Shown here: piece after piece, positions 27,572 to 39,900 of the stretch
Layout: every line of letters begins with the position of its first letter
How positions within the stretch are numbered: position 1 is the first letter of the stretch
DNA from: Bugula neritina
Lineage: Eukaryota > Bryozoa > Gymnolaemata > Cheilostomatida > Bugulidae
Direction of reading: 5' to 3'
Assembly (NCBI GenBank): GCA_964035545.1
Contig: OZ037773.1
Coordinates: 5,782,251-5,846,250 of the forward strand
Length of the DNA stretch: 64,000 nucleotides
Made by a program: the position numbers and the translations under genes
Notes under the pieces: generated by a model
What the model saw: the letters and a program-made list of their open reading frames with translations, nothing else
What the model was told of the DNA's origin: nothing
Database searches by the model: none

Positions 27572-27590
27572 GGGGGGGGGGGGGGGGGGG
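27572..27590 (+). repeat. G19 homopolymer
   Basis: This is an uninterrupted run of 19 G in otherwise AT-rich DNA, about 110 bp after the (AC)n tract and about 270 bp before the first DAAM coding exon. Its length may be an assembly estimate. Confidence 0.9.
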
Positions 27591-27857
27591 TTCTGTTCAG
27601 TGAGCATCTATTCTCCTTAGCCACAACTTCTCTCTCAGCCTAAACATATAATACATAGCACTACTGATTGTCATGTTAGCTGCTATTTGCTCTAGTTGCC
27701 ATTATTGAAGTCAGTAATTAAGTCTATTTGTTATGATTTATATAGGGTTGACAACTCTTCATCTAAACTGTTGTAATTATTGATTTGAAATGTCTAAATA
27801 GAACATTCTGCTGTGTTTTAATTGATTTAGCCTCAATTATTTTTTCATTTTTTTAAG

Positions 27858-27928
27858 GAGCTATGGCTATGGCGACAACTTCTTTTCAGAACTTCTCATC
27901 CCAGATGACCCTTGTTGACGATGATGTT
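27858..27928 (+). other. Candidate first coding exon of DAAM
   Basis: It follows a T-rich acceptor (TTTTTTTAAG) and ends at GTAAGT. The ATG at 27863 opens 22 codons ([14 protein letters not shown]...) and ends at a complete codon. The preceding acceptor implies an upstream noncoding exon. No homology is recognised, as expected for the variable N terminus of DAAM proteins. It is linked to DAAM by strand, phase and the absence of another gene. Confidence 0.5.
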
Positions 27929-30900
27929 GTAAGTCAAGTACTATTTTTCTGTGTACTAACTTTACTCAAAGAAAGTCTCACTGCATGACGAATCTATGTC
28001 ATACATGAATGCCTAGTGTTTAGGACTATGCTAGCATCCGCTATTGTATTGCAAAATTTTGCATGCTATAATTACGCACCCATGCAAATTGTTTAAACCC
28101 GAGTCACGCATTGCTGCTAGTTATCAACAGCACTTAAAATAGTATCAAGTTTGAATTCTATATAATATAATAATTTATGATCCATAATTTTATAAGCCTG
28201 TAAGTTGTTATCAAAGTTGTATTAGAATTGCTGTCCAAATTGTTTTATGCTGAGCAACTTTTTATGACAGCCATACGTAAAACCTACTCTCTGACAGACT
28301 TTATCTACGGGTACACAAGATAAAGGTCAAGGTAGCTTTATGTTGACCTATTAACTTGTTTATAATAGTTAACCAAATAAACCTTTATTGTGGAAGCCTT
28401 CAGCAATACTGAGGCATCATTACGCTCATAGCTAACTCTCTTATTGGTGAAAATATTTAGCAATCATTGTATTTTATTATACTAAATAAAATTATATTAG
28501 TTAGATATCCAACTAACAAACAAGTGAAGACAACTATGTTAAACCTGATAATAAGTAATATAGCTCATTTATTTATTGACAGATTTATAATTAACTCCAA
28601 ATAAAGTTCTATAGCTGTTATAATAATAATTTTCAGCTATTTGTTAAATTTATATATTGCCATATAGCAATATTAGGTGCCTTTTTTAGAATTACCTATT
28701 TAGGACTTTTTGGTGGTTATACAAGAAAAAATTGCTATCTAGATTGCTATGTACAATGATTTTAATTGCCAATCAACTATTGCTATTGAGACATAAAATA
28801 GGTTATAACTTGCAATGTTTCTAAGAGTTGTCTACTTCTAGGATAAATGAATATTTGCTGGAATGTCATCATGAGCTGAGTAATTCAACTCAAAGTTTAG
28901 CTGACATTCAAGAATACTTGATAAAAAATCTATAAACTCAATGTAGAAAATATATATAATTGAGTACTTCATAACTTGAGGGCGCACTTGAAAACTCTAG
29001 ACTTGATAGGGTTTGCTGTTGTCTTTGATTTGATATTCCAAAGCCCAACTTGATTTGACTTGTTGGATATAAAACTTGATCTTTTGTTTGAACTTGACTT
29101 GTCATATAGCCATATTTTCTATTAACCTCTACAGTAAATACCTCTAAATATCTTCTTAGCAAATTGGTATACTGCTTTTTGATGGTGTCATCAATAATAT
29201 AATTTTATCTGTTACATCCTTTGAAGTTTCTCATAATTATGCTTTAACTTTTTTGTGCTGATTTTTTTCCAGACTTGGCCACGTTTTTCTCAGGTAAGAC
29301 TCGCATCTTGCATGTGCGTTAGTTTTACCTGCCCTTGCATTGTGCAGTCATCACCCAAGAAAATGTGTTAATCTGTCGCAATGAGTTGTGTTTAGTAAAT
29401 ATTAGCAAATATACAGATGCATGTATATATTATATTCTGCAGCTGTTTGCAGGTATAGATTTGTCCTTGGTGTATTTGTATTCTGATGCAATCTTTGCCA
29501 ATCCCATTACCCACAAATCTTAGCAAACTATTACCCACAAATCTTAGCAAATAGTTACCCACAAATCTTAGCAAATTGTTACCCACAATAACTAAAAACA
29601 ATAATCAAAAACTATAAATTTAGCAATATTATGAAGCAACATAATTTTTCCAAAATCAAGATTTAAAAGCTAGTATTGGAGTTTTCTGCTCTACCTAGTT
29701 ACAAGTAGGACAACTCTTGACTAACAGCATCAGCACCGGAACAGTATACAATAGGATAATGAAGGCTCATTCAGCATGCAAGTGTGCAAAGCAATCACTA
29801 TGCAGGCCTATATCTTTACAATGAATAGTTGTGCCAAGACACGTTATAGAGAACCCATGTGGTATTGATGACTCACAAATACTTCTAATAGTTAATTTAT
29901 CAATACTAACAGAGGTGAAATGAAATGTTTAGGTGTTTATTTCCCAATAGACTCTGAATCACTTATGAATTATGTACTTATCTAGATATTCAGCGAATAA
30001 ATCACCTAAAGGAAATTTCAACTACTCCCCCATCATAGTAAGTAACAGCACTTGAGGTTATTCCTGGGAACAAGTCCTATTCTTTGACACTTCAAGAGTA
30101 TATGAGAATAACAACTATAAATCATGGTTGTTGATAACTTGAAAAATGTTGTCTGACTCATGGTATCATGCGCTATGGATCATTGGATCAGATATATTAT
30201 TTTAAACTTTAGAGTGACTGCTTAGTAAAGCTGCAATATAGCACAAATTTAGGCGCTAGTCGGTTTTTCTCCTCGTAGCCTTGCAGGTATTGTACTCTTG
30301 CTAGTTACTTTTAGTCAAGCAGCTGTGTTGTAACTTCTCTTAATGGTTGATTATTAGACTTGTAATTATCATTTGACATTAGTGGCTTCCTGTTTTTGAC
30401 TGCTTTCATGCTAAAGACTAATTTGCAGTTGCAAAAACGCAGTACAAACCCTACATTCATGCTTGTGATTTCTGTTTATTGAATGTATAGACGCATCTTC
30501 CGACCTACCCGACCGCATTATATTATTTTAAACGTGAGCGTGAGTTTCTACTAAAGTATAAGTCATATACGTCGGGGGTATAAAAGTACCACTTTAAAGG
30601 TCGTTGCAATATTAGCCAAGGTACTTGGTGTCAGTCAAGCGAATCATCTGCTTAGCAGACGCATGTTGTTGTTGACAGTGAAGGCTTGTCATCCACGACT
30701 GCTTGCAGTATTCTTTATGATAATCAGTAAGAAGGTCTCCAAGCATACTTATATTAAAGACTGCAGCAATCGCATACAATAGTAAGTTATTGATTGTGTT
30801 TTAACCTAGCTCTGACAGCTGTCACGACAACTAAATTTGAAAATTAACTTCCGAACTCACCTTTGCTTATTCGATTTACTGGTGAGGCGTAGTATTTTCA

Positions 30901-33900
30901 TTTTGCATTGTATTTGTAATGATCAGGTTGGGGTTACCATTTTCATTTTAAAGTTTCAAGTTAGGATAAGGTTAGTGTAGATTTTTAATATTAGTAATTC
31001 TATACTATTAGCATTATATTTATTGATAGTAGTGTAACTAAATGGCTATAGAATGTCAAAGTGGATTAAAACTGTGACTGATAAATAATAAAATAATTAC
31101 TCTGCAGGTAAATTAAATGTATTTATAATGTTTACTCCTTAAGCGCTAGCTACTATGCATATGAAGGCAAATATTTAGTATAGTTCTGCTATTTATTCTT
31201 ATAGTGATCATTTAACGATGTAATAATATCATGATTTTTTTAAATAATTCTAATTATGTCAACTGTATTTGTTCAGTTGTACTACTTTTCAAGTTATGGA
31301 AATATATAGGATAAATTTAGAATCACCACCATCATTAAAGTCAAGTTTATTTTCGTTATGCTGGTAATAAAGTTGATAGGAAAGGATTGCAAATATTAAT
31401 ACTACCTTTATTCAATTGGAGCTACTGTAATTATTACTGTACTATAACTATGAATTCTAGTTGTAGGCTAAGGAAAATTCAAAAACAATTTTTTCAAGTT
31501 TAATGTGAAATATTTAAAATCCTAAAAACTATTCATTTTAAAGCCAATACTATTGTATTATGCAATAACCATGCTGATATTCATGTAGACTATATAACCT
31601 TAAACTTATACCATAAGTTGGCTATATATAATTTTGGGAGGAGGCTAAAAATTTGATGGTTTGGTGATTTTATAGCAACTTGAAATTTTTTTACCATAAC
31701 TCAGGTTTGAAGGCGACACACTAAGCTCTTTGTCTGATTAAGTCACTGAAGCATCTAGTGTTTATTATTCAATTTTATGGAGGAATCAGTTGATGTCCTG
31801 GGATGGGCAAATACCTCACACATTTTACTATATCTGATCATCCTATATGCGTAGTTAACTTATTGAAGTTCGATTAATGATGCCAGACCTTTAGGTCACC
31901 GACTCATTACCTCCCAATAATGATGCTAATGATACAAAGACTAAATAGTATTAGCTTTGTTTATTTCCAGTTTGTGTAGACACAAGGACGAGGCTATAGT
32001 ATAACATTTACTTCTATTTGCTCACAGCCACTTAGACAATGGGCACACTTCATTATTTGATTAGTCTTGCTGAGTTATACTACAAGTGTCAGCTAATAAT
32101 CTTTGACACAAGCTTTCAGTATTGATCTACAAGATCTAACTAACACTACTATAACTACTAGCAAACTTGGCCTATTCTAGTTTACATCAACTCACAAACT
32201 TGTCATGAATAATGATGGTAATTATAAATAAATTTATATGCATTTGGGGATTATATCTCTATAATTACATATATGCAATAGTTTACTGGAGAAAATTGAT
32301 TTGTTGGCTGTTAAGTTAGCTGTAGACTCTAAGGAAAATCAAGCAGATGATAAGTTCCTCCGCTATAACATACAAGATTCAATAAAATGCAAAACTGAGC
32401 ATAGATTTGTATTCTGAAACCTGCGTCTACAGTCAACTACTTAGATAAGATTATCTGGACTGATTTGAGACAACGAAGGAATAAAATAACTGTGTTATAT
32501 CAGCCATCGCCCATGTTATAGGTCACCAAAACTAGGTAAAAAAAACTCACCAAATTTTATAGTAGCCATCTTGCAAAAAACCCCTGGCGGAAAGGTTTTT
32601 TTGTTAAATTAGGCCAAGGACTTATTTATATGTGGCATAGGAGCAATTATGACTGGATGCTCTTCCTAACATCACCATGCAAAGGTCTAGACTTCAGCTG
32701 CTCCCTAAAAGGTAGATGGGTAGTAAATGGTCCCAATATTGTCTCTAGGTCATTGTACTAGTTTTTAAATGTAGTTGATTAGCTTTTTCTTAGTTAGGGG
32801 TCAGCAAAAAGAGTTCAGTAAAGCATAGATAACAATATTTAGTGTATGTGGTCTGGGTTAGTCTTTAGCACCATCTACCAAACAGTGAATCCAGTTATAC
32901 CCTTTAGAGACTGGACAGCTGGAAGGTTTATATTTAGAGGTCCTAATAGTAAAAACTTCCGACTATTTATAACTTAGCCCAGTGTTCTTTTGTTATCTTA
33001 TTTAGTCATCTGCTTAGAAAACCTTTGTACTGTTTGTTTACTTGAATTTGATAAACAGTTCATCTTTGCTCTGCATCCCTGGGTATATACTGTGACACAG
33101 CAACCCCAGGTGATGTTCCACCTTCGTACATGCAGGCCTCTACTGTCTCTAGCTCAACCATTATTACCTTACTTCTATAAATTTGGTTTTAATCAATGTT
33201 TTCTTTTAATGCACTAAAAATTGTTCGAGAAAATCTGAACTTTAATGTAAGAAAATGCTCACCATAACTTGTAAAACATTTTTTAGCATTTATTAGTCCT
33301 AGTTTTTGTGGCTTGCGTTTACTAATGTGGTATTCCTAACTACTGTATGGCATGGTTTTATGGAGTTGTGTCATCTATAAGTTGGAAACCAACTTAATTC
33401 CACCAAGTTGGCTATAGCATGGCCAGCTATAGAACTTAAAGCAAGTAACCTTTGAGCTAATGTAAGCTTAGGTAATAATTGCATCTTTTGTAGCTTATAT
33501 AAAACCAACAAGCCGAAAAAAGTAATTGTAATTGTCAATGGATTTCTTTCATTGAGGGTATACAATTGCATTGTAACCTACATTTGCCTTACTGGGCTGT
33601 AATATCATACCTTTAGTTGATTAAGAAAAGGTGGTGTGTTATACAGGTAATGTCAACTTTACTCTATTGTTAGACCTAGTAATACATTGTTGTTTTACAT
33701 AATTAGTAATAAAACTATGCGTTTTTTATTTGTGGATATCGAGTGTATTATATAAAGGTTTGCATTGCTTTGTGCCAGGCATGGATATAGTAACTAAGTT
33801 AATATTTGAGAAAGTATTAGTGGAATAATTCAGTTTAGCTCAGAATTGATCTTCTAGGTGTAAGTATAAATGGCTCTTTCAAAATATAAAACTGTGGAGG

Positions 33901-36900
33901 CATGTTTTTAGTATTATTTGAGCAAAGTATGTTTGTAGAAAATGTGAATTAGGTATATAGTTTTATATTAAGTTCAATTGTGCCTATGCATATACAGTAC
34001 TAAAGTGCAACTTAGAAGTGTGCTGCATGTGTTCAAGTACAACTTGAAAGTAATGAGAACCTATCTAGGTGTGACTTGACTCTTCTTCCACCTATCACCT
34101 TGTTGTATCATTCATACAGCTTAAGACTCATCTGTTTTAATTATATGCTGTGAAATATGTTAGCACTATGCAGTGTAAGAAGGGACAAACGGCTTAAAAG
34201 AGTTACCTTTGAATATTATGTAACTTCCACAATGCAATCTTATGAAATTTGCTCATACCTTTATGCTACTTGAAATAAGTATATCTCAAACTTAGCTATA
34301 ATGTATAAATATAAGGAGGGTGTTGCTGCGCTTTTAGTTGAGTATACTTACGATACAGTCTCACTTCATCATATTATTATATAGTTACTGCTATATTTCA
34401 ATGTTAAGACAATGCAATGCACATGTATACAACCATAGAACAATACATAATGAGATACCATCTACTATATACTATTATGTTTCTTCTGACAGCATTTCAC
34501 ACACTAGCTGTAGTCATTATATGAGTTGGTTGGGCTTTACTAAGAATAATGTGTAAAAGTTGCAGCTATACAATAGTAGAATATTATACCAAAGACCCAA
34601 GACACTGGCCCATCAATCTTTTTAAATAGATAAGTTGCAATTTTGTTTATGTAGTGGTAATAAAATTTTATTGTTATGCATGTTAGCAAAGCTTTGTTGA
34701 AAAGTTGTAAAAGTTTAAAGTTGCAGATTCATTTTTAGTTGAGCTGATTAGGTTGTTAAGTTGTACTTTTGGCTAGTATTTTAATTAACTTGCCAAGTGT
34801 CTAGACTCTAGTAGAACACTGGCTGCATAGCAGCAGCAACAGCAGCAAGAGCAGCAGCAGCAGCAGCAGCAGCTAGCAGCTGTGTCATCAAGGCAAGCAG
34901 GCCAGTTGCATTCCATTGTGTGATCTAAATGCTATTAGTTGCACATGTGACATTTGTTTAGTTACTGATGCCTGTATTTACATAGCTATAACTTGCATAC
35001 CTCAGGGCCAACTCGTGAAATCCTTACAGTATTTCAACTTGAGAATCTTCATAACTTCTTGTGTCATTGAATTTATGAAGATGCGACATTGTTGACATAT
35101 TTTTTCTTAGTTTTAATATTAAAGCAACATATGCAGCTTTCCTGAATGCATTTAAGAAAAAGTTTGTTAAAATTTACTTCAATTGGCTCAGTTCTAGGAT
35201 ATTTATTAACTTTAGTATTTATTCAATTCTATTCATATTCATTTTGATGTGTGTAGTGTTATGGTTAAATATGTTTTTCTTGGAGTTGTGGGCCCATTTA
35301 GTTGAACTGCCTCCCACCTGCTCGTAGCAAGAGAGCTTCCTGTTAATTTGGCACGTTGCCTAGAACAATTTTCAAAATCAATGAAAGCCGTATTCCATCT
35401 TGTCTCTCACTGTACCGCTGTAAATAAGGTATAGCCAGTGTAATCAATACTCAATAAGGTTACGTCCACATTTGATCCACTGCTTCTAAAGGTTATACAA
35501 TAGTCTTTTGATAGAGTTCATGCTTAAATTAACCACTAGAATTACTTGAGCACTCTCCGAAAATGCTTTATCTTGTCCTTTTTGTAACATAGTACTTGGA
35601 ATGTTGGTAGGAGCCAAATGGTGGCTGAATAGGTTCATCCCAAATGCATTTGTGGTGGCAGTCCATATCAAAGCTAGCAAAACAACAATATAACGTTATA
35701 AGAAAGCAATAAATTTTGTTAAAATTATGTTTTTTCTAAAGTTATTGTAATTCTAAGTCTAGTAGTGTTCTTTAGCTAGTTTTTTTTAAAATTCAAGTAG
35801 GAAACTCTTGCTGGTGACATTTAAACATGTTTTGTGGAGAACATTTCACCCATTGAAGACATTATTATTTATTTATTCATGCTTTTTACATTGACACACT
35901 CATTGCTTATTGAACTATGAATAGGCAAAGTGTTAACTCGTAGGCTACTTGTGACTTTCAACTCGTGTTATCTCGAGTGTTCATAATGAACGTGAGTATA
36001 TACAACTTACTGATAACAAAGTTTACACTTGCTTGCGTAACATTTAAATCTTGCAATGATGTTATTATGACTCACTCGAAGCTAATGAGTTCAGCGAATC
36101 ATTTAACTGATACTCTGTTTATAATTAGTTGTTTTGGACAAACACTTTTTTGTGGGAAGTTGGGAAAAGAGTTTAATTTTGTTCAGTTAGCAGTTTATGT
36201 TAGAAATGAGAGCAATTAGAACAAGTTAAACTAGCAGCTACTAGGCTTTTAACTTTCGTACGACTTGCAACCTACTCAATGCTGATTGTAATACAGAGTT
36301 ACTCAAAGGTCTAGCAGAGAATAATCTAATTAATGGAGTTCAATTATAAGGTAATTGCTGTTTGCTTTTTTACTACAGTCTAGACAGCTTAGTATTAGTA
36401 GTGCTTCATTGTCACCTCTAATTCTGATTTGAGCTTTACACCATTTTTGTGATGGTTACCTTTACAACTTCTCATAACCTGGTGTACGAAATTGTTTAGT
36501 TTACAGTATATTTAGTCTAAAGTTCTCAATCTACAGTATATTTAGTTTGAAGTTCTCGCTCTATAGAGTATGAGGTTCACATAGCAATCTATGGACATTA
36601 AGTTTCCAGATGTTGATTCTGATACAAACAAAAGTATCCTTGCTTCTAAGGAAGATCCAGTAAATACCTTGAATGTGGGTCTAAAAACTTAGCGTAGTTC
36701 TGGTCTTAGCTCTCTCTGTATGGCATAGTTGCTGGAACCCATGCTACAACTTGCACCTATTGCCATGGGATGGGCTACTCAACGAGCATAGCTTTGATCT
36801 TGCTTCTTATATTGCATGAGCTGTGTATTACTCTGCAACCTGTACAAGTGAAATACTATATAAACCAATTATTTCTGGTAAGTGACGCCAATGTGAAGGT

Positions 36901-39900
36901 CACTCATACCTGAATATGACATGGGAGAAGGGGGATTGAATAGCAGTAGTGTTCACATTCACATAACATGAGTATAGACCCAACTCAAACTCTACAATGC
37001 ATACATATGCTGTTATATACCAGTTTTACTATGAATTTGGAATATACTTTTCAAGTAGGTCAAATATATAATAGTATTTTAGCTGCGGAATGTCATTAAA
37101 GTAATTATAACAAAGAAATTCAATGCCTAATTACTTTAGGATTAGGATACTGGCACAACTTTATACTAACTATAGGATCTCCCTGTTACAACCAGTAGTA
37201 AACAAATATCATTCATCTTTTTTATGAAGTTTAACAGATCTTCTCCATGCAACAATTAAGACCTACAGCTGCATCCTCTGGCCAACAGGAAGTTAACCTA
37301 CTCAGTGTTATTAACAACAGATCACTAGCTGAATGTACATATTAGATTAGTTAGGGTGGCTAAGTGTTCATAAGCCGTATAGGTTATTAATAGTGTAATA
37401 GTGAAAGGTACTTGATCGCTGTAGACCACTGCACACTTCAACTTGTGTGTGATCTAACACTGCTAACCACAATTTCTTACTCCTTAGGATTGTAGCTACT
37501 CCAGTTTTTGTCATAATGAAAGTAAGTTTGTGTTTTTTGTTGTCAGTTTCTTTCCATTGAAGTTAAACTTGTGACTCTTATTCAAGTGTTGGTTTGATTC
37601 TCACTGATTTCATTATGTTCAGTGAACTGGTTAAAGTATTTATGTGGGCTTTCTGCTGGTGGTATTGAATTCAAGAGTTATAATGTAATGTACGATTTAC
37701 ATGGTTTATAGCCAACATAATTTGCTATAGAGGTTTCTTCCTGATAATGAACAGTGTCCTAGCCCCTTTGTTTACCATCTTCTACTATTACTCCAGCTTC
37801 TGCACTCAAATACTTGCCATTCCTAGAGGTTATTATTTGTTCATTATTCAAAACCATGTCTGGGACTTGGGGGGCTAGTCTACCACTGAAGAAATATTAG
37901 CTGTCTGAGAACTATTGATTGTAGTTCAATTTGTTATCAATTAATTAACTAGTAGTACTATTGACTATGATTTAGTTTCTATTTTTAGTGGTTGAAATAT
38001 TTAAAAAACCGACACTATTTTGATGTTTATATTCATATATTCATTAATTTCCCAGAAGACTTGTAATTTTAGACAAAAGATCTGCTTTTTATTAACGAAG
38101 TATAACATTAGGCTGCATAAAATCAATTATGTGAATAAAATTAGAGATTGTTTTGCTAACTTTCATCAATCTTTAATATGCTATCATTGCATAACAAATG
38201 TTGATGGTATTCAATAGAAGAGGAGAGATAACTCTAATCGTAGCCTGTTTTCTACTGTATTTTAGCACTCAGAGAGCGGGCGGCGAGTCAGGCCTCCTCG
38301 TAAATCAGTCATGTCAAGTCTGTGTGGCTGTTTGGGAGTTAAAAGTCAACCTTCAATAAAACACACAGGTATGAGAAGTATGTTGCAGGTAGGAGTTGGG
38401 TTCTAACCGCTTTATATATGAACTTAGTAGGTGAAATTTCTCCAGGACTACGCTGCAAGAGGAAACAAATTCTCTATATAATGTATAATACTGCTTTGTG
38501 TTGGAGTTGTGTGATCAACTTAAAAACTTAATAGAAATTGACACATTTGACATTCATTCTGCTGCCAGGTGCAAAGTTGCTTTAGCTCACACAAGATCAA
38601 ATTCCAGACATTTTATTTTGGGTTCAGGAAGTATAATGGCTAATCTAATTCTGTCGCAGCTAATGTAAACTTTCAGATTTATTTTTCTGGTACCTGTCAC
38701 AGCCTGCCATAATTTGACTTGTAGATTTTGGCTAGATATTAATGTTACCCTCTCTGCTGTGCGCCTGTCTTGTCATAGAATGCTTGTCAGGTTGAACTAA
38801 CCGATGTTGCAGCAAAAATAACTATTACAAGTCTTTCTACCTTTCAGTAACTAAAAACATAGGCTAAGAGTTACTTTTTAAAGTCTAAAAAATGCATCAA
38901 TTAAATTTGATCAGGTATGAATTGTATTGACTAGACTTCAATACCCATTACTAGTATTTTCATGGTTGTGAGTTGTTAGTAGCAGTAAGGTAGTTTGATA
39001 TCAGATCAGCTACACTACCACCACACCAACACTGTCCATGCTAGGAGTATTAACTCTGAAAACCTACAGTGAGTTTTTGACTGTAGGTAACGGCATGGTG
39101 GCCAAACTACAACCGGATTTGCCGATGCCACCCGAACAGGAACTCAACGTAAAGTTTGCCGAGCTGGTGGACGAGCTGGATCTAGACAAGCCACACAGAG
39201 ATGCCATGTTCGCCATGTCTCCAGATAAAAAGTGGCAGATATACTGTAGCAAGAAAAGGGTAAGTGAAAGTTATTCTCGTGTGTCACAGCTTCTGACAAT
39301 GTGTAGCCGAATTCCAACTGTTTATTTTAGCCTCAGTTATCCATATTTTGGGCTCAACTTGTGGCTAAGATTGAGCTATAATACTGAGATTATTATTTAA
39401 AACTGTTAAGTATCAGCTGATAGAATTTTTATTTGAATCATTATAATTTTTTCCCTGAAGTCATAATGACAAAGGGACTGTTTGAAGATCATCTTCTAAA
39501 GCAGAGTATGAAGCATTCTCACTCTGACTGTTCACTCTGTTACAGGAACAAGATGACCCTCTCACCAGCCACTATCCAGACTACTATGTTGATCATATCA
39601 GTAAAATGTCTAAAGTAGTTGTCCTGTCATACAATGACGATTTAGAAAGTAGGCTAAGCGTGGTGGATAGTCTGAAAACAGCACTGCGGACTCAGCCGCT
39701 AAGGTAGGTGGACAACCAAACACGCAGTCATACATCATTACATAATGTAGGTACACTTATGTTAAGGTAGCTACACTAATGGTAGACAAGAAGTAGTAAT
39801 ACATCCATGCATTAACTAGAAATGATTAAACTTACCTGTCAAACAAATAAATTTCTGCGTTAATTGTCAGCAGCCACTATACTCAGCCTCTCCAGTTCCA

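Larger units (their letters stand above)
16870..27840. other. 11-kb region with no recognised coding exon
   Basis: Between the RPA3 3' end and the first DAAM coding exon I find no exon with recognisable homology; the open frames are short and unremarkable. It holds two MITE copies (20680-20885 and 23511-23745), a 27-bp minisatellite (about 22555-22699), an imperfect duplication of about 80 bp (17652-17795), an (AC)n tract and a G19 run. The acceptor in front of the first DAAM coding exon implies at least one noncoding 5' exon, and the DAAM promoter, somewhere in this interval; I could not locate them. Confidence 0.6.
29294..38265. other. About 9-kb DAAM intron
   Basis: No recognisable exon was found. 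It contains a 24-bp tandem repeat (29503-29588), a truncated SINE (about 32540-32690), a CAG-rich tract (34826-34880), a two-copy repeat of about 33 bp near 36500-36570, and two ATG-donor candidates for alternative first exons (35986 and 37516). TATAAAAG at 30580-30587 in a slightly GC-richer stretch could mark an internal promoter, but nothing else supports that. Confidence 0.6.

Noticed and set aside
39064-39252. Minus-strand serine-rich frame
   Set aside because: Antisense shadow of the DAAM exon 39087-39259.
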